Source: Cymbidium sinense (Eukaryota; Streptophyta; Magnoliopsida; Asparagales; Orchidaceae). Taken from it: a stretch of DNA of 64,000 bases. The translations under genes and the position numbers were made by a program. Below the pieces are notes generated by a model. The model was given only the letters and a program-made list of their open reading frames with translations, did no database searches and was not told the DNA's origin. Below are positions 24,540 through 36,449 of this stretch, piece after piece; positions within the stretch are counted from its first letter, which is position 1, and each line of letters begins with the position of its first letter. The stretch is from positions 210,732,982-210,796,981 of the forward strand of contig CM038215.1 of assembly GCA_021442155.1 (NCBI GenBank), read 5' to 3'.

Positions 24540-26620
24540 CTAGGTATAGTGTCCTGAGCACTTAATTAAGAAGTTTCTATTCCAAGATTAGGTATCTTAA
24601 TAATTTCAGAAATGATATTAACCTTATCCAAAAATGAGTTCAAAAACTACAATAATAGGTACAAACCCTAGACTTAGGTTAGGTCATTTTGTGAGTTTTT
24701 GTAATATTCTATGATGTCGTGATGTGAATTATTTTTATTATTTTGTGGTGTATTATTTTAGACTGGATGGCTAGATTGATTACTATTAGTATGGATGGCA
24801 GGATGTTATTTTTAGAACTAACCTTGTCTACTATAGGGGGCTGTATTAAAGAGATAGCTATCATAAATAAATTTATAAAATTGATGTTTGCTTGCAGTGT
24901 TGAATAGTCCATTAACATTGCCCATAGGGCCAGTGGGCTTAGTAAGCAACTAATGCTAAGCTTGTACGTTTATGAAATATAATTATTGCATGTTGTTTTA
25001 TTCCTAGCATTTATTTTGGAGGGCTTAGGATTTATTTTTAAATTTAAAATATAAATTTGTGTTTAGAATTAGGTTAGGATCTATGGGGCCTAAGATTAAT
25101 AGGAGTTGACCCTACCAAGAGATGGTATAGAGGTCCCATGTTAAACCCAATGGAAATCCATGAAGAAAGAGATGATCCTAGAAAAAGACCATAGATCTAG
25201 GCTTGTAGTTATAAGCTGAGCTATATAATGGTAGAGCTTGGTTGCACATTTTTCTTTCTTCCAAGGTGTACAATGGTACCTGGCTGCATTTACTTATTTT
25301 GGATGTGCAATAGAGTCAACTTACTTTTTTAGGTTTCTTTCTGTATTGTGCTTTCTATGATGAATACCTAGATGTAGGCTCATAGAAAAAAATTAAATTT
25401 TATTTCTAATTAAATCTAATCAACTCAAACATAAAAATAATGAAATTTAAAACCCCACATAAATTAAAGCTTTGGGGAATAACTTAAAATCAATTAGAAA
25501 CAAATTAGGTCTCAAAAATAATACAATCATATTGCTCTAATCCTTGAATTGGGTAACTTCTCCCATTTCACAAAAGGGGCATTTAACTTATGAGGATGAT
25601 CACCTTCTTAGGGAAGTCTACCTTCCATTATTGATTTAGCCCATGACTTTCTTCTAATTGCATACCATGTAGGCATAAATTGCATACCCATGGCCTAAAA
25701 TGATCATCGAGTCAAACCATATAAAAATATGAAAAATATGCATTAGTTAGTGCATTTTATACCCTACGTGATCTTAGGGATTAGGGAGTGAGCCTAGGGT
25801 TCCTAAATTAATTTCTTAAAATGCAACAGCCTAGTCATCTTGCATATATAAGACTTGGCATCATGAATTTAAAATGCTTAGGTGATTTTAGCTGGTATTA
25901 CTTTCTAGATGTGTTGTAAGTCTAAAAGAGTTAGTGATAAGTTAGTTCCCTCAAATGAGAGGAATGGCCAATAATTGCCAAAATGAAATTAGGTCAAGCA
26001 TCTCACAAATCTTAGATGCACTTATAGTCTAGGTGCTGAAGCATCCTCCTTGGAGTAAATTTTTAACCCTAAGCATTTCAATAGTTTTGTGCTACTAGAA
26101 TCTAAGCCCTAGACTTCTAAGAAAATGTCAATTCAAAATATAAATTAATTTACAAATTTAAAGCCTAATTATAGGATAGTTGAAGTGTCTACTATACATC
26201 CCAATATCAACTCGCATTTTCTACTTCATTCCTTTTGACTTTCAAAAATAACTCTTTCCACTTTGGATCATTCCCAATTGAAAATTTCAAAGATCATGCC
26301 ATTAAAAACTAACTTAAAAAATCCTTAGAAATAATGACTTATTTCTTCAATCGAGAAAGAGACCCTTCTTAAGATGTACTTAATTATAGGGGCTTATTTT
26401 ATAGGGAACCATGAACCCAATTTAAAATAACCATGTTCTATCTTCTCATATAGTTCAGGGAAAAACTTCTTAGTACACAAAGACCCATTGGTCATAGGAG
26501 TCTTTTATTAAATGATCAAATCCATTTAGGAAAATGTATTTATCTTGAGATAATATATTTATTTCTTAATTATGTAATTATTTATCTAAATAATAAATTC
26601 CTAAACTCTATGTGGTGTCA
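24540..26620 (+). mobile_element. LTR 3' half, forward (fragment F), ending TGTGGTGTCA
   Basis: Nearly parallel to fragment B (4481-6760): 'GACTTAGGTTAGGTCATTTT', the GGGCTGTATTAA stem-loop (24838-24923), the TATA block at 25223, and the final 'CTCTATGTGGTGTCA' with the CA at 26619-26620. B and F are more similar to each other than to copies 1 and 2, which suggests a subfamily. No gene is seen. Confidence 0.75.
25223..25250 (+). promoter_or_regulatory. LTR TATA box and hairpin (fragment F)
   Basis: TATATAATGGTAGAGCTTGG (20 bases) lies 1.40 kb before the LTR end at 26620. The right hairpin arm is altered to GGTTGC. Confidence 0.5.
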
Positions 26621-27452
26621 CAAATTTAACCATCAACCTCCACCATTGAATTTTTTTCTAGCATAAGAAAAAAACCTCATCCCCTTCATTGTCCTTAGAT
26701 CGAAAATAAGGAAGAAGAGTGCTCCACACTATACAATTTTAAAATCTAGCACTACTAAGGCAAAATGTTGCCAAAATTTCTAAAAAAAATTGAAAGATTC
26801 TTACTTTATATTCAATTTTTTATCCTATAGTGCCAAGACACTGAATATTGGCACCGCACTCTCTAGTATTCATATTATAAGAGCAGTGTTGCAACACCTA
26901 AGAATTAGCATAATGCTTTGAAGAAATCCCATAGCACCACGGTGCTATAGTATTAGCATCGCAATGCCATGTCCTAATATATGTAAAATAACATCATAGC
27001 GCCGTGGTGCTATAGCATAAGCACCACGAGGCCATAGCACAACACTGATGCTATGTCAAAGTGGAGCCATACCCACATGTCACTTGGAATATGACTTAGA
27101 ACACTTTGATTAAAAAAAAAGAAATAAAATCTCACGCGCAGGTAACTATAGGACAAGCAGTTATGTCTCCTTTCTATATCTAAAAAAAACTTAGAAAATT
27201 CTCTGCTGGGGAGAAAATAATATCCCATAGTGTCTTGGCACCTCTCGGGTTCTTCATTCTATCTCCAATTCTAAGGCACTGGCATATCAGGGTTGCGGTG
27301 CTATACCCTGATATGACCTTTTTATAGGTGTTAAAATTTTTATTTTTAATCCTTTTTTCCTGGAGCATCAATAGTGACAATAATACACAAGCACAACAAA
27401 TAATTATAAAAAAGAGAGAGAAAAAATTTATTTCTAAATTTGAATATTACAA
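26621..27452. repeat. Island with repeated GCACC palindromic motifs
   Basis: Between an LTR 3' end and a pseudogene. It holds repeated short palindromes such as TAGCACCACGGTGCTA (about 26933-26948) and TAGCGCCGTGGTGCTA (about 26998-27013), plus scattered CTATAGCA, GCACCACG and GCGGTGCTATA. The GC content of the motifs contrasts with the AT-rich flanks. No coding sequence is seen. A similar motif cluster ('GTGCTGCGGCACC', 'GTGCAACGGTGCC') lies at 28735-28840 on the other side of the pseudogene, so the two may be parts of one older element. Confidence 0.5.
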
Positions 27453-28618
27453 TCACAAAATAAAAAAAAGAGAAAAATACAAATCAGGGGGGGTTGCCAC
27501 CCTCCTCTTTCTCTTCTTCCTCGCCTCCATGCTTGATACCAACAGTGTAACCACACAGGCCTGATATCGAGGCACCTTAGGGAAGGAGACCTGGCTAGGA
27601 TCTACAAGATTATAATTTTGAAATATGTTGACAAGTACAGTGTTCAACTAGGCCATGTAGAAGAATTGCATCTGTTGTGACCCATATGATGGTCAAATTG
27701 GTGTTCCCGCATCTCCTACCTATGACTACTCTTATCCACCATCTTCTACAAGTTTGAGACCTGATTGCCAATCTCTTGAACTCACTAGACCAATGACTTA
27801 GGAGTTCAGGATCTAGATCGGGGAGGATGTGAACTCTCTCACTTCAAATCTATTCCTGAATCCCCAAATCACCTTCTTCGTTAGAGGGTCCTTTTGAAGG
27901 AGAACCTCCTCATCAGCCCCACCTACCACACTTGCTTCGACACATTAATTATAAATAAGAAAAAAATGGCCATACACTATAGTAGTGTTCCCTTTACAAA
28001 TAGAATTAAAAATAACCTTTCTAACATCGATCAAGAATGCCTTTTGAATAGCAAAATTTAAAATAGCCATATTTTTGGTAACCTCATTGATGTTACCATA
28101 GGGAATAAGCCTGATAGAAATAAAATAATGTTAAGCCTTAGAAGCGACTGTCATATCGGTGGTAAAAAATTCATAATCCTTTCTTCTTGTTATTTCCATT
28201 GCATGCTTTTATTTCTGCCAGAAAGAACAAGAACAATCTCTTAAAAATTTGGATGGTCTTTGTAGTAAGAGAGATATTGATCATACTCAATATTAGAAAG
28301 ATTATAATACGTGTTTATATCACTACTATCATAACTTACTAGCTTCCCCAAGATGTATGCTTTATTATCTTTATTGTTTCATGTGTTTGTAAAGAATTCA
28401 TGCGCCACCGGGATGATGCATGAATTATTATCATAAGCCAGCTTGAACCACCTTTGCTCCATGATTATCCCCTCCATGCTATTTCCAGGATTCTACAAAT
28501 CCCTTTCTAGAATCAGATGCTTGTGAAGGAGTGTGTTGATATATCCTCAGTTAGCACTAACAAAGCGGTTGGCATCACTGAATGTCTTCTTCTTGCCCAC
28601 CACTCTTCTAAGAGGCAT
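27453..28618 (-). pseudogene. Putative plant transposon protein (PF20167-like), degenerate
   Basis: On the minus strand from ATG at 28618: 'MPLRRVVGKKKTFSDANRFV', then 'YINTLLHKHLILERDL', 'MEQRWFKLAYDNNSCIIPVA', 'HEFFTNT', 'ILGKLVSYDSSDINTYYNL', 'DYEFFTTDMTVASKA', 'GNINEVTKNMAILNFAIQKA' and 'FLIDVRKVI'. The series ER.....W..L......V.EFY.N...........GK.V.F....IN is that of the plant-specific domain PF20167, often found near gypsy-type elements, whose function is not well defined. About 12 stops or shifts interrupt it. A TATAAGTA on the minus strand near 28725 could be an old TATA box. It lies between an LTR 3' end (26620) and an LTR 5' end (28973). Family assignment is from memory of the domain pattern. 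Confidence 0.6.
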
Positions 28619-28972
28619 GATTAATATTGGAAATTAGAAGGAAAAAAGAGCTAGAATAGAATGGAAATCCTTAAGAGAAGGGATCATTAAATGAAAATTC
28701 TTGACATCCTTAGCCTCTACTTATAAATCAGGCCCCAGTGCTGCGGCACCCAGACTAGGCACTACCCTCTCAAGTTGCAGAACACGGCCTCAGTGCAACG
28801 GTGCCCACATGTAGCATTGAAGCACTGCTCAACCCATCTCATCAGTTAATGTGCAGTCAAAAAGATCAATTTAATTATAATAAATTTCATCATTGACGCA
28901 CACAAAAAGAGTGCATTGTCATGGCACTCAATAAAATGAGGCTATCGTTTCACCTTAAAACCCGTTGCATGT
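28619..28972. other. Stretch without a gene, upstream of the pseudogene and LTR copy 1
   Basis: Contains GC-rich GTGCTGCGGCACC-type motifs at 28735-28840, then AT-rich DNA. It ends 'GCATGT' just before the LTR start at 28973. No coding trace is seen. Confidence 0.4.
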
Positions 28973-29222
28973 TGTTGACCTCACTTTTGGAGTGAGCTTT
29001 CAACTTCTTCATCCTAGGCATAAGGACTCCTCTAGACATTAAGTGTTCCTTAGTCTTAAGACACTTCTAGTGATTAGGTGAACACTTAACCTAACCCTAG
29101 AGACTTCAAAGAGTTAGCCATAGGAATAGGTTATGCCTTAGGGGTGTTAGAAAAAACTTTCCTACCTATAACTTAAACCCAATCCTTACTTCCTTCTTTA
29201 AAGTCAAACTTCAAATCCAAAT

Positions 29223-29330
29223 CAACTTCAAATTCAAACCAACTTCAAATTCAAATCAACCTCAAATTCAAACCAACGTCAAATTCAAATCAACTTCAAA
29301 TCCAAATCAACTTCAAACTCAAACTCAATT
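29223..29330 (+). repeat. 17-bp minisatellite in LTR
   Basis: About six tandem units of CAACTTCAAATTCAAAT with one to three changes each. It sits in the LTR 5' part. Copy 2 has only dispersed 'CAAATTCAATCC' relatives at the equivalent place. Confidence 0.8.
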
Positions 29331-30000
29331 CCAAATCAAAATTCAAGTAAATTTCCAACTTAAATGATTCTTCTGAAATCATTCAAATCAATTCCCAACT
29401 TAGATGATTTTTCTCAAATCATTCAAATTAATTCCAAAAATCCAAATCACTTCAAATTCAAAAGATTTTCTCATAACACATTTATATTCTCATTTATATT
29501 GACAAATATAATTGAAATATAAATTCAAATAACCAAAACTCAATTCCAAATCCAAAAATCTTTTCTAAGTCACTTTGATTTCATCTTATGGACTTAGCTC
29601 AAATCAAATCCAAATCACTTCAAATTCAAGAGATTTTCACATAGCCCATTTATATTCACAAATATAAATGAAATATAAATTTAAATAACCAAAACCAAAT
29701 TCAAAACTCAAATCAAAATCTAACCTAAATCCAACCTAAACTCTTTCAAGTCAAATTCTTGAACTTAACCAAATCATCCTCAAATCAATTCAAACCTTTG
29801 GATTTTCTCTTCAAATGATCAATCCTTCAATCACAACCTAAATATAAACACAAGCTTTAATCATTAAACCAAAATCAAACTAACCCAAGTCAAACTTATG
29901 TTCACCCTTTTGACTTGAAATTGTCAAATGAATCAAAACTCATTTGACTCCAAATCACTAGCAATTAGATTTATATTTCAATCATAAGTCCATATGTGAG

Positions 30001-30860
30001 TTCAACCAAACTTGAATCAAGCCTTGATCAAATAAATTGACTCATTTGGGTTCACTTAACCCAAAGTGACCTAAAACACCTTTTTGAGCCAAATTCTAAT
30101 CCAACCCAAATTGGATTGAACTAAGCCCATCTAAGCCTCACATTGTGAGCAACAATTATCATGAGATGATCAATCACTTAAATTGGGTCAAACCAAGTCA
30201 AACTTAGCTATTGACCAAGTCAACACTTAACCAAAATGAAACCCAAACTAGCCAAAATCTACCATAGGCCAAGTTGATTGAAACCATTGATCTAAACCAA
30301 TTCATAACCAATGACTGAAAATGATCAAGCCATCAATTGAACCAAACCTAGCCTAACTGGCCACTTGACCCACGTTGACCCAAGTTGACCTAAAAAGTCA
30401 AAATCTATCAAATCTTGATCTAAGCCAAACTGATTGCAACTAATGGGTCAACTTCATTCTAAATCTCTTATTGAACTTGACCAAAGCCTCAATTGGCCAA
30501 CTAGACCCAACCTAGCCCAATTGACCATGAACCCAACTTGACCTGAAAGGTCAAATCAACTTGAAATCAAACCAAACCAAAATTGATTGAAACCAAAGCT
30601 TGCAATATATTTCAAATGATCAACCATGCTTAAACCAACCCATGACCTAACCTAATTAAGTCAAATGGGTCAAATTGGTCAACTTGACCCATTTGACCTA
30701 AGTGAACTCAAATGAGCCAAAACTAAATATTGATCAAATTGAACCAAACCAATGACACCCATGTGCAAAAATGATCATTTGAACTTGACCTAACCCTTGG
30801 TTTGACCCAATTTGACCAATTGATCAACTTGAGCCAAATCATATTAAATCAACACCAAAT
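30001..30860. promoter_or_regulatory. Dense TTGAC(C/T) cluster in LTR U3 (W-box-like)
   Basis: By eye about 22 TTGAC/GTCAA pentamers occur in 860 bp, counting both strands. Around two would be expected for an even-composition sequence. TTGAC followed by C or T is the core of the plant W-box bound by WRKY factors. The same enrichment is seen at 1-600, 23870-24390 and 49560-50420. Whether any site binds protein is not shown. Confidence 0.55.
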
Positions 30861-31804
30861 TTATTGAAAATTGGCACAACCCATTTTTCAATCATTCCAA
30901 ATATGCCCAAATCAAAATCGAAGCCAAATGACCATTTTACTCTTAGGTCAAAGGGTAACCTATGGACAAATCATATCAAATCAACACCAAATTCATTGAA
31001 AATTAGCACAACCCATTTTTCAATCATTCTAAATATGCCCAAATCAAAATCAAAGCCAAATGACCATTTTACTAGGTCAAAGGGTAACCTATCGGAAAAT
31101 CCACTTGGAATTTGGTCAATTCCTTTTCAAGGCCACTTGGCATCCTCCTAGTGAACCATTTGGATAACAAGGGAGGTGGTGCACATGACCCAATGGGTTT
31201 GGGTAGCCAAACCCAACTCAAAGCTAATGCGACCCCTCCACTCAAAATTCTCCACATGGATCACCTCCCACACTCATTTTAACACATGTGCACCTCCACA
31301 CTCTCACTCCTCTGTCAAAAAATGAACCACATGGACTCATAACAACCCAAACAACCCATTCAATCAAAGTAATTTGATCAAAATGGTAAGGAGGCTCTCA
31401 GTCGTCCGATCCAAGTAAGGAGATATACTCCCCCTCATTCCATTCAAATTGAATTTCCTTGCATTCGATTGAGCTCATAGGATCAAAGGCAAGCATCCAC
31501 AAGCTTCTCTAGGCTTTCCTAAGCTCATTCCAATTTCCCCTTCTCAGATTCTTCAAAGCCAAAATAGGGGAGGTGAGGGAGATTTCCAACTTAGCCACTT
31601 CTCAACCAAAGTCCAATTCACTTTGGAAGCACCATCAGGGAGGCAAGTCGAGCTCACCCAAGGTGTTTTCCAAGCATGTAAGTCATAGGAAGGTGGACCT
31701 AAACCAAAGCTGCAAGCCATTGAAGGGAGCTTTGGTCAATTGAGCAATCCTTATTACTCCCTAATTACTTTAGTAATTAATTCCAAACTTCCTAGGGTTA
31801 ATTA

Positions 31805-31827
31805 ATGGGATGACCTCTGCCTCCCAT
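31805..31827 (+). other. Conserved LTR hairpin (ATGGGA/TCCCAT)
   Basis: ATGGGA at 31805-31810 pairs with TCCCAT at 31822-31827. It is homologous to 7865-7891 and 51951-51973. Confidence 0.6.
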
Positions 31828-33159
31828 GATTTTCTTGGAATTTATTACTGGTTTAATTAGAGTAATTGTTTGATTCACTCTTAATCACTCCATTAATTAA
31901 TTAAGTGATTAATTAACCTATTAAACAATGATGAATCCATTAATTAGGCTTGCTAATCACTATGAAATATTGAATAGACTTAGGGAATGTGATTAGGATT
32001 CCTTTTCCAATCTCTTCTCCCTAAGTTCACTCCATTTGGAAAACATTTAATCAAATTGTAATTAATGGCTTAATCACTTTATTAATAAATTCAATTAATC
32101 AAAATTGAAAATCAAATCATTCTAGAACTCAATAGTCTTAATTCTTGGGTAGATACTTAGGTGTTCAACAACCTAAGTGGTTTTTAAGAAAATCATATCC
32201 AACCCACATGTGTGGGAAGGTTATGAAAGTACTTAACTAAAACCCTTTAGTTTAATTAATCAATAATTGTGAGCCGATTGCATTAGGCCCCTTTCTTTCT
32301 TAGGTGCATTGCTGATGTAAATTCCACGTGGTTGTATATCATATGTTGGCTCATAATTGTTAGGTTAATTATGTTAAAGTGGTGTAGGTAAGGGGTAATT
32401 AATGAACTTAGTTTACACCTTAACCTAAATAAAACATGAAATCAATCTAATCATTTAAAATTAAACTAAATTAATTACACATGGGGGAAATGGGTTAGGA
32501 ATAATAAACTCTTCTCACTTTTCCTAAATCAAATTTAAATCTAAAACTAAATCAAAAATCTCTTTAAGCAATTTTGATTCACTTTGAATAATCTTATCTT
32601 ATAGGATTGTTCTTAAGAATTAATTAGGATGAATGAAATCTTATGCTTACATCACTTTATCTCTTTCCAAGCATGTTAAATGTTGTTTTCCATATGAAGT
32701 CATGCATTCATTCTCTTTTATAAAATCAAATTAAATGAAATATTTTCTTTATGTCAAATTGCATGCTTTGGCTAAAGTAAGAATATGAATGGCTATTATC
32801 ACTACTAAATTAAAAATTATTTTTCAATATCTATAAATCAAAGATCATAAATGAAAGTATGCTACTTATAAATACTTATAAGCTTGCATGTGATTACAGC
32901 ATAAAATGTATTATGTGACTTTCTTCTCTTTTCTTAACATGGATTTGAATAGGATTTGCAAAGTGTATAGTTCATTTGAAATGAACATAACACTTGCTTA
33001 AATCTATTCCTATGCATTTCCATGTTATGGATTAAGAAGGATCATCACATTTACATATGTAAATTGCATAACTAAATCAAACAAAAATAAAAATCTTTTG
33101 CATGACTCTTCTTCCATTCATTTATTTTTTTACATGCACATGTACTTAAGAAAAGTGGT

Positions 33160-33265
33160 ATATTAGTCTAGACATCCCGGGGTTGCGAGGCTTTAATTAA
33201 CACCAAGCAGGTCTTGTACCTTACACTCCTGGTGTAAAAAATAATGGCGTCATACTCACTTATGC
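33160..33265 (+). repeat. LTR 'GGACATCC/AGGTC' module, single copy
   Basis: TAGTCTAGACATCCCGGGG, then GAGGCTTTAATTAACACCAA, 'AGGTCTTGTACCTTAC' and 'AATAATGGCGTCAT'. The same module is found once in fragments B (4527) and C (8909), twice in D and four times in copy 2 (53085-53965). It is one of the best-conserved parts of the LTR. Confidence 0.65.
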
Positions 33266-33959
33266 CTTTCATACATGTAAATGTGCATTTGATTATTGAA
33301 TAAAAGAGTCCCTCTTTTCTACATAAACAAAATCATGCATTAATGAAATGTCCAAAATTTTCTTAAACAACATTCCTTAGCATTCATCATCAAAGTGTGC
33401 TAAAGTATTTGCATTACAGGTATAGCTATGCGTAGGATCATTCATATGTATGGTATACATGTTGGAAAGTAATAAAGGGTTGTGTGCTATGTGATAGAAA
33501 TTCACCTTAATTAATCTTAAGATGCCTTTCTTATTGAATAGGTTTATTTAAAGTAAATCTGAACTTAGGATTAATTAAAACACATAATAAAACATTCACT
33601 AAAGAAAAATTATTAATGAATCTACCCTAGAAATTACTTAAGGAAGGGATGAAAGAGAAGTTCTCTTCTCTTTTCTTCTCTTTACAACATAATAATTAAA
33701 TGTAGGTTCATTCAAACCAAATCAAACCATCAAATAAAATTGATCAAATCAACTAACTCACTTAAAAAGAAATCACCCTCTAAGTTGAATCTTTTCACAC
33801 TTAGAAAACTCGAACCTTAAAGCCTAGCTAAGAAATGCCACACAAGCCTTAAATGGCATACATATTAGGCTAAGTCACCATTTCTAGTCCTATGTTAGGG
33901 AGGTGAATCATTTGATGCCTGATTTTGTTTTATGATGTAATGTTTTTATCTTCTGTAGG

Positions 33960-34039
33960 GGATTGTGCTTAAGGGGCACTATAATAAAAATATAAATATT
34001 TTTTGTTGTGCAGGTTGCTTATACTCCTAAGCATAATCC
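33960..34039 (+). other. LTR stem-loop, copy 1
   Basis: GGATTGTGCTTA at 33960-33971 pairs with TAAGCATAATCC at 34028-34039 over 12 bp with one G-T pair. Compare GGGCTATGCTAA/TTAGCATAGCCC in fragment B: four positions differ between copies but pairing is kept. Confidence 0.65.
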
Positions 34040-34414
34040 AAAAATATGTTTGGTGGACTTAGTTACCCATGTGTGGGGTGCTAAGTCCAATTTATTCATA
34101 TACATGCTTGAGATGTGTGATGTGTTTAGCTAATCTCTATTTTATAAGTTTTAGTTAGATTTACTTTTCCCATTTTCATATAATGTTTGTAATTATGAAT
34201 TGAAATGAGACATGGATACTATGGGGAAGTGGAGGTGAACATTGGTCATAAGACTATGTCTTATGTACCATGTGAAGCCTTTGGAGCAATCACATTCCAA
34301 CCAAGACAAAAGGAAGGAAAGAATGAAGCAAATCAAAACATGAAGAAATGAAGAATGAAGACCCCCATAACATAAATTCCTTCTAAATTATAATTATTCA
34401 TTTTTAATCTTGGT

Positions 34415-34440
34415 TATATAAGGGTAGAGCTCGGCTACCC
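34415..34440 (+). promoter_or_regulatory. LTR core promoter candidate, copy 1
   Basis: TATATAA at 34415-34421 is followed at once by GGGTAGAGCTCGGCTACCC, a hairpin with a GGGTAG/CTACCC stem. Six LTR copies keep this block 1.40-1.48 kb before the LTR end (for copy 1, 1445 bp). A TATA box at a fixed place in an LTR is the expected U3 promoter; the transcription start would lie roughly 30 bp downstream, close to the hairpin. Confidence 0.6.
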
Positions 34441-35941
34441 ACATTTCTTTTTGGGTTTGTGCGATAGAGCCCAACCACAAAGGCCTTTTATTCTTTTGCG
34501 CTAGCTTTATAAAATTGTTGATGTTTGTTTAGCTTGTGGATTAACATGGCATATTTATTTAGTTTCTTCATTGTTTGATGAATGACCTTGATGCGACTAG
34601 GCTCCTAGAAAAAAATAAATTTTCTATCCAATTAATCAACTCAAAATTAAAATTAAATAACTCATAACCTCACCTAAAGCCTAGGAAATAAATCAAGATA
34701 AAAGATTTAGCAACCCCTGAGCTCGATGTTGTATATTTCACATCATGCATAAAATCATCTTGCTTCACCCTTGCTAATAGAGGGCTTACACCTGTGCCAG
34801 AGAACATGGCTTGACCTTTGAGAGCCATGGTGGAAATACACCTCCTTCTTGCTGATTTTGGCCCATAACCAATTTCTCATGCATTAGGCATATGAATCCC
34901 ATAGCCTGTGTCAAACTAATTGTCCAAATATGAAATTAAAACTTAACAAAAATTTGCATTATATTAAGTCATTATTCATGCCCTACATGATCTAGCCTTT
35001 AGGGGTTGAGTTTAAGGACTTAGACTTCTTTCTAAATGAACAACAGCCTAACTATCTTGTAAAAAATCATAAGACTTGCCTATATGTATTGAAAATTGTA
35101 GGAGAGAGTTAGCTGCCACCCGGGTTGTAAGTCCAATTGGTTTATCCTCTCTTGTGGAGGTAAACTATATGCCCATTTTTTTCTTAGATTTAGGTCATGC
35201 TTCAGCCCTCGCCAAAGCTCCCTAGATTCAGGATCCAAGGTTGATGTTTTCCTTTACGGTCTACAAACATAAATCCTCACCTCTTAGGCATTTTCACAAC
35301 CTTGTGTTGAGGAATTGTAAGTCTTAGGTTTCTAATAAAAAGTTAACTCAGACATATAATTCCTATTAAATTCAAAAATATAAGGCCCAATCATAGGATA
35401 TTTTGGGATGCTTACTAGGTTTCGTAGCATCATGATCATCCCCTACTTATCTCTCTTTGGTTTTGATAATAACTCCTCTTTTGATCAATCCCATTTGATC
35501 TTCCAAAAATAACTAATTGATTGATAGTCCTAATTTTGAAATCTTTGGAGACAATGATCATTTACCTTAATCGAGTATTCTTAAGGAATCTCATTCTTTA
35601 AGATGTAATTAACTATGGGGGCTTTCCTCCATAGGGAACTTAACAAACCCAGATTAAAATAAACTCTACTTTACTTTTCCATTTAAAGTAAGGGAAGAAT
35701 CTCTAGTACATTCAAAGACCCATCGTCCTTAGGAGTCTTTTTTAAGGTGATTAGGTCCATTATAGGATGGTGACTTCTATCTATCGAGATAGTACACCAT
35801 TCCTCAATGTCATACCCAATCACTCTAATAAGAACATCTGTGGATCTACATGGTGTCCAACCAAAGAAGTATTATTTTTTATCTTCATTTATTTTTCAAA
35901 GATAGATGAAGATCAAGATAAAAATTCACCATAGATTATTT

Positions 35942-35959
35942 TGGCGACTCCACTAGGAT
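35942..35959 (+). other. Primer-binding-site-like sequence, copy 1
   Basis: TGGCGACTCCACTAGGAT. Copy 2 has TGGTGACTCCGCTGGGGA in the same place (56521-56538). TGGCGACTCC-type starts, complementary to a tRNA 3' CCA end, are usual in Tat-lineage elements. The primer tRNA is probably tRNA-Arg, from memory and not verified. It is 82 bp past the inferred LTR end, farther than usual, so the LTR end may be a little further right or an insertion lies between. Confidence 0.55.
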
Positions 35960-36449
35960 GGTTCCTCTCTCCATCTTTGGTAAATGATCATTGTCTCCAA
36001 GTATCAATAGTGGATTTATATTTCATATAAGTCCGAGACTATCCTTATTTTTCATTGGCACTTAGTTTATTTCATTCTTAAGCTAGCCAACATCCTTTAG
36101 GTTTTAGGACCACACTCCGTGTAGGTCTTAAAACCCTTGTTGGGTCCCCCAATAGGTGAAAACAAAATTTAATGAAGAGATAATTAAAGACCTTTTTCTT
36201 GCCACCTTTATGGTATGGTAAAAGCTCATTCCAAAAATAAAGAAAAATAAATCCTTTATAAAAATATCATTTTTCAAAAAAAAAAATGCTTTTCCAAAAT
36301 TCACACAATAAAAATGTTTTACACAAAAAAGTTTCATAAAACATATACATAACTTAACCTCATCTAACAATCTTCAAGATTATTACATGTAGGATCATTT
36401 CCAAAATAAAATGAAAACCATATTTTCAAAAGAATAAAAAGAGCACAAA

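Larger units (their letters stand above)
28973..35859 (+). repeat. 5' LTR of copy 1 (about 6.9 kb)
   Basis: Starts TGTTGACC at 28973 and ends near TGGTGTCCA at 35859. Both ends are supported by independent fragments: the start by 1933 (reversed) and 48639, the end by 6760, 26620, 46221 (reversed) and 56484. I infer LTR identity from these shared ends and from the primer site and gag that follow. A second LTR on the same element is not in the window. U3 would be about 5.4 kb and R plus U5 about 1.4 kb if the TATA at 34415 is the promoter. No gene lies inside; scattered short frames are chance. Confidence 0.65.
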
